22,644 nucleotides of DNA from Symbiodinium natans (lineage: Eukaryota; Sar; Dinophyceae; Suessiales; Symbiodiniaceae). The translations under genes and the position numbers were made by a program. The notes beneath the pieces are model-generated. The model had not been told where the DNA came from and ran no database searches. It worked only from the letters and a program-made list of their open reading frames with translations. The stretch spans positions 85,001 through 107,644 of the forward strand of contig CAJNDS010000296.1 of NCBI GenBank assembly GCA_905221605.1, read 5' to 3'. Positions within the stretch are counted from its first letter, which is position 1. Every line of letters starts with the position of its first letter. This document shows, piece after piece, positions 1 to 8,397 of the stretch.

Positions 1-347
1 TCGGAACATTCAGGAACCAGGGATGACTGCTCAAGTTGGAAGCTAGCACTGAGCAGAAAATGCGCGGCTGAAAGTGTCAAAGTTCTATCTGGGAATCTAG
101 GACCAAATAGTATAATGTTGCACCCGCTTTAGTGGATGGGACCGCTATTATGCGATGTTCCGAAAATCTTATACAGAACCCCCCATTGTTTAGGGTGGTT
201 CACAATTATGCGATGTTGTCCCGGCTGGGGTTGAAGGGCGGGGGGCCGGGGAGCCAACAACTAAGAAAAGTTTTGAATAAGAAACTCCGGATTTTTTTGG
301 TGTCCAGCCTTATTTAAATTCCTCGTAAAATTTCATTACGAAACAGG

Positions 348-593
348 CCCCCAAACAATTTTCCAAGGGAGTAGCCCACGAGCTGCCCTGATTCGCTTTA
401 GCAAGTTGTTTCGGTGGTCCGCATTAATGCGGAGCCCCGGCGACCGTGGAGCTACAAAGCCTGGAAAGCTTAGACCCTCAAGCTTCAAGGCTTCCCCTCA
501 ACCCTCGACCCCTAGCCGCCCTACCCCCAGCCCCCGTCCCAGCCCCATCCCACATTATTAAGGATCCCCGAAAACCCCAAAATTGTTTGGGGG
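348..593. repeat. 15-bp perfect inverted repeat
   Basis: CCCCCAAACAATTTT at 348-362 is the exact reverse complement of 579-593, with 216 bp between the arms. The right arm also forms its own small hairpin (CCCCAAA at 575-581 with TTTGGGG at 586-592, loop of 4). It could be the end pair of a short non-autonomous element, but I see no target-site duplication, so its nature is open. Confidence 0.6.
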
Positions 594-614
594 GCGGGGG
601 GGGGGGGGGGCCCC
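494..614. repeat. C-tract cluster followed by long G run
   Basis: Nine runs of three to five C lie between 494 and 551, spaced 2-6 bases apart, so the minus strand has strong G-quadruplex potential and the plus strand i-motif potential. It is followed at 589-610 by six G, one C and fifteen G on the plus strand, then CCCC. The long homopolymer is also a likely place for assembly length errors. Confidence 0.75.
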
Positions 615-996
615 ACACTAAAGCGAGTCCAACATTAAATCAGAACAGTATAGATGAGAACCATGACAAATATCCATGCACTAAAACGAACTAGCGGTAG
701 CTTTGAGACCATCACGCTGAACTGCACACGGGAGCGCGATTCAGCACACACGACCGAACATATTGGTTTTTGCAGTGGACGCACACACGACTTTCGTCGA
801 CGATGCGCCCTGTGCCTGGGCAACGGGTGTTTTGAAATCTCCTGCGAGACGAACATGCGACAGCAAATCAGAACATGCCGAAGCTGGCAAGGAGCCCCCT
901 GGTCCACCTCCGGGCTGGCGTTCGTCGAAGGCCTTCAGCGTTGGAGCGTTTTTTTTTACGGGATCCTGTGTCTTTCTCCATTCTACCCCCCGCTCT

Positions 997-1031
997 CTGC
1001 CAGTCTGCCAGTCTGAAATGAAGAAATGAAA
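997..1031. repeat. Two adjacent 8-bp tandem duplications
   Basis: CTGCCAGT occurs at 997-1004 and 1005-1012 with a partial third copy. GAAATGAA occurs at 1015-1022 and 1023-1030. Both are perfect and lie end to end just upstream of the first recognisable exon. Confidence 0.8.
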
Positions 1032-1441
1032 CCTCAAGAAGCGTGGAGGCCGCCCTCCCGCACAAGCTCTCCGCCCCAAGCTTTGCACACCTGTATCACA
1101 TCCGGTCAGAGCTTGAGAACCTGCCTCACGAGAGCCTCAGCCTGCTTCAGCTCTTTCAAGGGGACAGTTTGAAGGATGCCTGGGTTTGGCTAGTTGCGGC
1201 GAAACACCTACTGTAGAGTCTGAGCTTGAGGATTCGAGACATCCCTGCCGGGGAGATCAACTTCACGCAGGACACCTGTGGCGACACCTTCTCTGATGGG
1301 AGGTCGTGCTCCGAGACGCTTCGCCAGCTGCATCGAGGACCGCTGCAAAGACTTTGCCTGAACCCTAAAACCTTCAACCCATCGTGCCATCGTCTTTCAA
1401 AGCTCACGCAGGAGAAGTCGGCTTGCACGCAAGTTTCCTGA
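1022..1441 (+). pseudogene. FTQD/DGR-family protein fragment with in-frame TAG
   Basis: One reading frame runs from 1022 to 1441 with a single internal stop, TAG at 1214-1216. The part before it looks coding (VEAALPHKLS, then HIRSELENLPHESLSLLQLF). The part after it contains IPAGEINFTQDTCGDTFSDG and SETLRQLHRG. I recognise the FTQD...F.DGR...ET...L..G pattern from many uncharacterised dinoflagellate proteins, where it precedes a DNRRL-type motif; the same order is found here, with NNRRL at about 1970. That family link is from memory. The TAG either makes this a broken gene, is a base error (a G in place of the T would give Glu), or lies in a short intron I cannot define. The left limit may be an acceptor at CTCAAG (about 1038). 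Coding quality fades after about 1345, where a donor is likely. No function is known to me. Confidence 0.5.
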
Positions 1442-1705
1442 ACTTGTTCTGCGTGGAGACGAGTCGCATCCTCGGAAGGCAGTTGTACATGTCAATGTTA
1501 TAACGTGTGAATGTTGAAATATTTGCTAAACTGCAAAACCCTGATAGAAGCCACGAAGCAAGATGCAAATACGAGACACGTTGATCGCTTGGATTACGCG
1601 CGGCACAGACACTGTCTTTTCATCTATCACTTTGTCTCCATCTCTGTATACCCTTTTTGTTGAATCAATCCCGGATATCCCTGTATGTATCTCTGTGTCT
1701 CTTTA

Positions 1706-1890
1706 ATTCTGTCTCTCTCTCTCTCTCTCTCTCGCTCTCTCTCCCTCTCTGTCTTTATCCCTTTCTCTCTCTCTGTTTCTGGTCCCTCTCCCTCTCTCTC
1801 GCTCGTTTCCGCTCTTTCCCTCTCTCACTCTCTCGCTCTTTCTTTCTCTTGATGCACACGCAAAAGCAGACACACACACTCACACACACA
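1706..1890. repeat. TC-rich microsatellite passing into CA repeat
   Basis: From about 1706 to 1850 the plus strand is almost pure pyrimidine, built on imperfect (TC)n with a pure block near 1715-1740. It then passes into a CACACA-rich stretch at 1855-1890. It lies in the presumed intron directly upstream of the NNRRL exon, so it could serve as an extreme polypyrimidine tract. The open frame through it encodes only Leu/Ser/Phe low-complexity sequence and is not taken as protein. Confidence 0.85.
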
Positions 1891-1911
1891 TACAAGGGAA
1901 AATCTGCAATG

Positions 1912-2232
1912 CACATGAGGGCGCCGCAGAAGGGTGCCGGGCAGATCTCAGGTGCCGGCGTCTGCTCCATCAACAACCGGCGCTTGTCGGTCTTGAAGCA
2001 GCTGGAGGCTCTTTGGAAGAAGCCCGTTGTGGTCCGGTGCAAGGTGGCGACTCTCCTGCCGAACTTCGAGGCTGCCGTGGAGCAAATCTACGAGTTGCAG
2101 CACAGCGAGACCTCGGCCACCTTCCAGCAGCAGCTGGCGTTAGTGAGGCAACTGATTCTCCATCGGGATTCAGAGTGCCGGGATGAGATCGTCATCCGAC
2201 AGAGAAACAAGCGCAAGCGCCACAGGAGCTGA
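1912..2232 (+). CDS. NNRRL-motif terminal exon of the same family gene
   Basis: The last part of this frame has clear coding character: GAGVCSINNRRLSVLKQLEA, then KKPVVVRCKVATLLPNFEAA, and a basic C-terminus NKRKRHRS before TGA at 2230-2232. The (S/D)NNRRL...KQL...PVVVRC order matches the C-terminal half of the family described at 1022-1441, so I read the two as exons of one gene. A true exon start is more likely at an AG near 1930-1950 (for example GCAGAAG or ATCTCAG) than at the ATG at 1912, because the sequence before it is repeat-derived. The C-terminal third is rich in Gln, Leu, Arg and Glu and could be helical. Role unknown. Confidence 0.55.
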   Translation, partial: HMRAPQKGAGQISGAGVCSINNRRLSVLKQLEALWKKPVVVRCKVATLLPNFEAAVEQIYELQHSETSATFQQQLALVRQLILHRDSECRDEIVIRQRNKRKRHRS

Positions 2233-4721
2233 ACATGCTCTGGAGAACGACATATAGCTGTAGAGGAACCGTGTGCCGGTTCCAATTTACATGTAGGCTG
2301 ATGAAGGTGCCCTGGGGACGACTAGAAATGTTTGGGGGGGCGTGGACGCCACGCAAGCATCGGTTTATACTTCTTTGTATCGCGTAGCCGCAGAGCACAA
2401 GACGGTTCGGTGGAGGACTCCCGCCGATTTCTGTGTCCCCCTTCGGAGTTTCACGCTTGGAAATCCCAAGAGTTCGGAAAAACCGACCAGCACATGCAGG
2501 GACGCACCCTTTAAAGCAGCGGCGGGCCTGTGCGGCATCTCTGCCTTGCCAGGCGTTGCGACGTAGAGATTTTAGGAAATTAGCGGCGCGGCGCGTCGGG
2601 AGAGTTCGATCCACCAGAGACTCCGTCGTGAGCCTTGAAGCCCGAACCCGAAACCTGCAGCCCTGTGTTTGCGTTGGTGTTGTTCATGGTTGTTCTAGGT
2701 TGGGGATCTCTTATACAGTTCCAAGATAGAAAGGATCTGTACTTTAGAAGAAGCCAGTGCATAAAGCACAGCACAATCATTCCTCGATCACCTCTCTCGC
2801 GCAATGCCCAGCTTAGTGACCTCTGCGCCGAGCGCTGCGTGGAACAAAATCAGGGATCTTTGCTGCGTGACTGCCTGTTAAATTCACTATGTCACTATGT
2901 TCGCTTAGGCTGCCCAATCGTCCAGGAGTGGCCGAAGGAATCTGTAGGAGGACCACAGCGCAGGAGACCCTGCAGATCATGTTTTGCATGTTCCTGTTCA
3001 TTGGAAGGAGTGCTGTGATTGCCATGGCATGTTGGAAAGCTGAGCTACAGTGTCCATTTCAGTGCTATACATGCTCCAGGACATATATAAGCCCAGATGC
3101 CATGATCTATGTGATCAGTTACGTGCCGTTCGCCCTGCGCTGGGCGTAATTTTTGCATGGCGCAGGACTTTAGGGCCCCTTTATTCGCTTTCTTCCTTAT
3201 AAAATCGATCCTATTCCATGAAAATCCTTTCTCACTTTCTACAGCCTTCGTTGTGATTTTGGACACACCCCTCGGAAGACGAAGCTGAATCGGATTGTAT
3301 CAGCTCCGGGCCATGCATGCTCGGAAATATGTGCAGGCAGACTTGTGTCGTGGGAAGATAGAAAATGAATGGTATCTGTTCGCGCGCGAAGATTGTTCCA
3401 GATGCCCCAGTTGCACCGACTACAAGAGCAACCCCAGCATTGAAACCCATAACCTCAGCCAGGTGTGAGGCTTAGTGTGAGGATTTCTATATTGCATTAT
3501 ATATCACAACAGTATACTACAAAAAATAGATTATATTATGATCTATTATATTATGCAACATTATGCCTCAAAAAGGGGGCGAAACGACGCAACTTTTAGA
3601 GGCTGAGCGGCTGAGGCGTCTCCAGAGTATTTTTTCGGGTCGGGCCTTAAGCCCTTGAGGGATCCAAGTGTTTTTGAACAGTTGCAACACCCGTCACTAG
3701 ACTACCATGGAAGTCGCGAATGGAAGTCCCACACACAGAGACACAGAATGTAATCCTTTGGGTCTGTGAACTGCGGCTTGACGATTTGCATGCGCAGCGG
3801 CTCAATATGGCTCAATATGGCTCTATATTCGGATAAAAGTACAACCACTAGGCATGGTCCAAGCTCCCTCTTGTGGTCTGCCAAAGAACAGCTCACCACA
3901 AACCGATGGCATGATGGAGGCCAATGTGACACTGGTAAAGCAGATCATTGAGTGCAGCCTTGACTGCAGATTGGACATGCGCGTGCCACCATTAAGTGGT
4001 CTGAGGTCATCCCGTCTCAGGCAGTTGCATAGCACGGGCTCAAAAAAAGAGGCCACGAGGTGCTCCGAACGTAGGGCACCTGATGATCTGATGCAGCACG
4101 TGCCACACATGTACGACTGCTATGTTGTGCACACGCGGCACCCTGCGTGTCCAGCCAGCAAGCTTTGCTTGTGGGAACGGCAGGCTTGTTAGGGCATGTG
4201 CAGCCGCCTTCCTTTGGGCATAATGCGCTGCAGCTGCGAGGCCTTTGAACACCCCGGTTCGATGCTAGGTGGCAACCAGACTTTTGCAGGCTTCAACAAG
4301 CTGAAGCATCTTCTGTGCGAAGACCTTCTGTCTATGTGGGATGGTTAGGAGTTATTGGTGGCGCCAGCCAATCACACAACCGCAAAATTGTCCTGACGTT
4401 AACTTTGCAGGAGACGTGAGAGAACAGAAACGGTTTCAACTTTCGCAGTCTTGCATGTGTCTCCCAACGGATGTTGCAAACAGAAGGCTGTAAGTTCGTT
4501 GTGCAATGGGCACATAGCGGCAAAGACGTCATCGTTCAGCCCCTGTGCCGGCCAGTGGTGCCCATGTTAAGGCGCACGGGGCCGGGGATCATCTAACATG
4601 ATGCCGGACACGGCTCAGGATTCATCATGGATGACCTGTGCCTATGCCCATGCAAGATCTGATGCTGCTTCTGCACTTGTCGCGTGGTGGGAGCATCGAT
4701 GCTGACATGCCTTTTCCGCAG
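2233..4721. other. Gene-poor stretch
   Basis: About 2.5 kb without a supportable gene. ORFs of up to about 125 codons overlap on both strands without domains or a shared frame. An AT-rich patch at 3485-3565 contains ATTATATTATG twice (3530-3540 and 3545-3555). A 10-bp tandem repeat sits at 3799-3828. A frame near 3915-4000 (from ATGATGGAGGCC) looks mildly coding but is too short to call. Confidence 0.5.
3799..3828. repeat. 10-bp tandem repeat, three units
   Basis: GGCTCAATAT at 3799-3808 and 3809-3818 is identical; the third unit at 3819-3828 differs at one base. Confidence 0.9.
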
Positions 4722-4826
4722 GTTCATTCCGGTCCGCCACAGCGGCAGCATGCATCTGCGGCTTTCTTTGTGTATGGAGAAGATCGCTTGTGGTGGGGTG
4801 GGGTCGCAGTTGTCAAGCGGGCTTGA
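4722..4826 (+). CDS. Candidate terminal exon, unknown protein
   Basis: A good acceptor (CCTTTTCCGCAG, ending at 4721) is followed directly by an open frame of 34 residues, beginning VHSGPPQRQHASAAFFVYGE and continuing through RLWWGGVAVVKRA to TGA at 4824-4826. The AAFFVYGEDRLWWGGVAVV stretch has the composition of a folded beta-rich protein end, and the acceptor matches the AG^G pattern of the clear introns in this window. The frame is also open upstream to an ATG at 4638. I could not place an earlier exon. A 170-codon ORF on the other strand (4593-5105) covers the same DNA but has no recognisable content. Confidence 0.3.
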   Translation, partial: VHSGPPQRQHASAAFFVYGEDRLWWGGVAVVKRA

Positions 4827-5202
4827 AGGCTCAAGGGCTGCCGGGGTGAAAAAAGTGAAATGCAGCCACTCTGATGAGGATGTCGCTGCTCTCGGCATGT
4901 CCAACACGTCCTGACATCTTGCCGCAAAGTTTGTGATAGCTGCCGAGTACATGGGACGTCGTCCAAGCGGCAGCCGCCAGCCCATCCAGCCCAGCTGCTG
5001 AACTCGACTTGTTTCCGGCTCGCCCTTGCTCCTTGACGGTGGCGACGGTGTGCTGGAGAAGTCTGAGCCAGGAACAGCTGCACATGTGCACACGCATGGT
5101 TGCAAGCTTTATTGCTACCTTGCACCAGGCCTTATGCACCTCCAGTTTTTGTCTCTTTGCATAGCAGCTCAGCACAGCCGAGCCAAGAATCTCAGCGATT
5201 TA

Positions 5203-5250
5203 GTGCAATCGTGCGGCATCGTGCAGCGTCGTGCAACATCGTGCAATGGC
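5203..5250. repeat. 10-bp tandem array, four units plus a partial
   Basis: Units GTGCGGCATC, GTGCAGCGTC, GTGCAACATC and GTGCAATGGC occupy 5211-5250, preceded by a partial GTGCAATC at 5203-5210. GTGC recurs every 10 bp without a break while the second half of the unit varies. Confidence 0.9.
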
Positions 5251-5924
5251 GTTTTCAAGTGCCTCAATCAGTCAAGCATCTCAGCCAGCTTAGAGGTGTG
5301 GAATCTGATTCAAGCTCTATGCTCCTGACACCGCAGAATTTCTTCGGCGTTTCCTGCCTCTCGGCTGGTCTCTAGTCAAAATGCGCTTAGATCACCAGAA
5401 GGCGCACCTCAGCATCGTTTTTGGGACGACCCTCTGTGCTGATCGTGAGAAGGGACACTCTTGGAGACTAGCTCAAACTAGGGCTCAGTGTACTTGCTGT
5501 GGCCTCGAACCATCTCGTGCGCTCACCCTGGAACGAGAGCAGATGCGCAGTCGTCGCCAGTGTCTGGCTTGGGGAGGCCTCAGGGTGCTGCAGGACTGGC
5601 ATGTGCACTCCTCTCATACCTCTCAGTTCCATGGCAGGAGGTGGTGCTGCAGGAAGTGCCCGAAGAGAGGGCCCCTGACTCTCAGTCGGCGCTGGCAAGC
5701 TGCTTGTAAGCGAACAGGGTAGCTGCTAACGCCTTTGCTGCGCTTGTTCGGAAAAATCAGACATTGACCCCCTGCGCCCCACATAGATCCTTATGGTCCT
5801 CAGGACGAATCAGCCTAGACACCTATACATGTCAATGTGTAAATGAATCCTGTTCCCTCACCCAACTTCCCAGCGATTTTCAAACGGCAGAGAGGTTCCA
5901 CGACACGGCGCACTTTCACTGGCA

Positions 5925-5946
5925 CCAGTCAGGCCCAGTCAGGCCC
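5925..5946. repeat. 10-bp tandem duplication
   Basis: CCAGTCAGGC at 5925-5934 and 5935-5944, followed by CC of a third copy. Confidence 0.9.
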
Positions 5947-6716
5947 GGAGTCGGTTGCATGCTATGAACGATTGCAGCCCGTCCTGGGCTGCTGAGCCTG
6001 TTTGCTCCCATTCCAACAGAGCCATGCGTCTAAAATCTGAGCGCTCTCTAGGATGATGGCATGGCGTGCTACACAGCACTCCTCGCCCATGGCGAGCTGC
6101 GACTCTGCCATCTGTGAAGCCTTCAGCCCAAGCCCAGAACGATTCGAGTTCAAAGAAGTGCGGCGAAACAGACCGTTGCTTAATTAACGAGTCTCTGCTC
6201 TACTCGGCTTTTCTTGGCTGCAAGTCCTCATACCATTGAATCATCTGCAGTGTCTTCGAGCTTCCTGCGATTTCCATGCCAGAGCGGGGCTAGGCGCAGT
6301 GCCTAAAATTGTGCGCAGGATCCTAGGTGATGCTGCCTGGCTTGTGGGGCGTGTCAAGGGCCCTGAAGAGTTCCCCTTCGGTCGTTTCAGCCTCGGCTCT
6401 CTGCCGTGCAAGTTGCCCATGCACATGTTGCCCCCAATCTCCTCAGTCGAACGCTTGCGCTGAACCGGATCGGCGGGTCGGTTTCCCCTTAATCTAGCCA
6501 TGGACACTCTGTGGGCACTTGCCTGGCATGCAACGTGCCACAGGCCTTTGAGTGCTCCCGGCTGCAGTAGCAGCAGCAGCTGGCATTCGATGGACTTTGA
6601 CAGCGATGTCGCGGCTCTCTCCATTGAGCAGGGTAGGGCGCGGGCCTTGTGGTGGGGATGCTCAGTGACCATGTGGCTTTGAGACCTAAACTCCTGAGCA
6701 TTGTCGATCTTGACAG

Positions 6717-7177
6717 ATGCCCAGCTTGCCCAGCTTCAAAAGTGCATCGAATGTGAAGCTGTGAAGCAACTTCTTGGCCTTTTGCAGCACGCACAGACCT
6801 TTTGATGCCCGCCAAGCGCGATGCCTTCGCCCTGCACCGGCGCATGCGGACGTTCCAGGCCCGCGCTGCGACTAAGGTGGCATGGTCTGGCTGTTCCAGC
6901 GTCGTTCCCCTTGATGCAGCTCATGCCCTTTCTCTCCTTCTTCTCTTTTTTTCTTGACGCACCAGCGAATCGCCTGAGGGCTCCGAGCAGTTATAGTAAT
7001 GTGTGGGTGCCGTCCAAGTTCACAGCTGCTGGAGAGGCTCTTGCCCGATTCAGGGACTACAGGCTGGTCTACAAGGGCAGAGCAGCGACAGATGGAAGTT
7101 TCCGCGTGGACCCCGCCACGCCGCGCAGCCATTTGAGCCGCGAGTGCATCGTTTTTTTGCGGCAGTCGAAGCATTAA
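6717..7177 (+). CDS. Small basic protein, three-exon model
   Basis: Model: exons 6717-6741, 6788-6884 and 6979-7177, with two GT-AG introns of 46 and 94 nt. The second intron has a clear pyrimidine tract (TCTCCTTCTTCTC...) and an AG^G acceptor. The exons add to 321 nt, giving about 106 residues. The protein starts MPSLPSFK, continues LLMPAKRDAFALHRRMRTFQ and TKVAWAPSSYSNVWVPSKF, and ends SRECIVFLRQSKH before TAA. It is basic, with no signal peptide or membrane segment. The start ATG lies immediately after TCTTGACAG, which could be a spliced-leader acceptor. The frame from NVWVPSKF to the stop is the strongest coding evidence; the first exon is the weakest. I do not recognise the family; the size and charge would suit a ribosomal or organelle-targeted protein, but that is a guess. 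Confidence 0.5.
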
Positions 7178-8377
7178 CACCAGGCATGCTGAATGCATTG
7201 TGCGCCAGAAGCCATGCACACAGCAGGTGGCACGCATTTCGGCACAGTATGCGGGCGCACCCTGTGGTCGTGGAAAGTTGTTCGTCTCGAGTTTGTTCAG
7301 AATGTTGCTTGTCAACTGGTTTGAGAGGTAGAGCTCGTCAGAGATGTGGCCAAATTCGATTCCACCGTGGCGCATCCAATGTATGTTGTATTGTCATGTC
7401 CTCCCCGGTTTCACACAAGCAGTCCGCAGACTTGAACTGGACCCCTCATTACTTCCCGTTGTTCCGAACGAACCCATGACCCTGACGCCTGGAGCCCAGG
7501 AGTATGGAACGTGGATGTTGAACCACCGTGGCCCGGTTTCTTATCTAGCCTGTTAGTTGTCCGGAAATGTGCAACTCAGCTGTGCAATCTCTCACGCACT
7601 GTGCCATGTGCATCAGGTCAATATATCTCGGCGAAGACAATGAGAAGCATGATGCTTCGCACGGGTTTTACGCCCACAAAGCTGGCGTTCTCACAGGGCT
7701 CCGCACGGCTCAACTGACCTAACTCACCTAACCTCAGAGTTCTGGAATGTTTTGTGCCACCTCGAATACGAACGGGGCCTATCCCGGAGACTCACAACCG
7801 TGGCTCCTGAACCCAGCTATAAGCACATCATACACATCGTATGGTCCGTTACAAGTTGTGTCTGAACTCCAAGAGAGATCGGTTTCATTAAACGCATGTC
7901 GCCGTCACAGCTTTGCCAGGGTATATTCTTGCTGGGGCCCGGCCTTCTAAGCACTAAGAAAGCCAGAATATGATACAGAATACACAGCCACTACAGAAAG
8001 CGCAATGTCAAGGTTGGGCACTTCTTCGGCTTGAGGGCCAGGTGGTGGCTCCTGCAAGTACCTGCGAGGCCTTCAAAGCCATAGGCCAGGTGGATGAGCC
8101 GCTCCTTGCGACAGCAAGGTGGGCCTCATGGCAGACCTCTTTAAAGTTGGGCCCGAAGTCTTCCTATAAGGCCTGTACGTAGCAGGGGCTTTTCTAGGAT
8201 TCTAGGTCCTGTTGGCTCTGTCTTGCTGGCCGGCAACGACCTGGAGCTCCTGAACTAGAGCTTGAAACGCTGCGGCCTCGACAGGAGCATACAACGCTTG
8301 CCAGCCTGGCCTCGCACCGATGCCCTGGCAAGACCCCGGCAGGTGGGCTTGGCAAGTGGCCTTGAAGTCGCCAGATG

Positions 8378-8397
8378 TTCGCCAACATTCGCCAACA
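8378..8397. repeat. 10-bp tandem duplication
   Basis: TTCGCCAACA at 8378-8387 and 8388-8397, perfect. Confidence 0.9.

Larger units (their letters stand above)
1..1021. other. Non-coding or unassigned left end
   Basis: No convincing gene. Several overlapping ORFs on both strands at 635-1088 reach 90-120 codons, but none shows a domain, a signal peptide or a consistent frame. The best is the + frame at about 780-1029, which follows a TTTTTGCAG and includes PPGPPPGW; it could be an upstream exon of the next gene, at low confidence. The segment holds a C-tract cluster, a G run, an inverted repeat and two adjacent 8-bp tandem duplications, listed separately. Confidence 0.5.
4827..6716. other. 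Gene-poor stretch with 10-bp tandem repeats
   Basis: No supportable gene in about 1.9 kb. Overlapping ORFs on both strands show no motifs. Two 10-bp-period repeats lie here (5203-5250 and 5925-5946). A frame near 6585-6640 (MDFDSDVAALSIEQ) looks weakly coding and could belong to the gene that follows, but no splice link was found. Confidence 0.5.

Noticed and set aside
1755-2042. Minus-strand Arg/Glu-rich ORF
   Set aside because: It is the antisense of the TC microsatellite and of the NNRRL exon.
3379-3450. Minus-strand frame with a GVALVVGATGASG stretch resembling a Gly-rich nucleotide-binding loop
   Set aside because: Only the loop-like segment fits; the frame has no further secondary-structure pattern or conserved residues, and such a short match can arise by chance.
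4245-4275. CCCCGGTTCGATGC resembling a tRNA T-arm
   Set aside because: No matching acceptor stem, anticodon arm or D-arm could be found around it.
4593-5105. 170-codon minus-strand ORF
   Set aside because: No recognisable domain, signal or repeat; overlapping ORFs are open on both strands, so length alone is not evidence.
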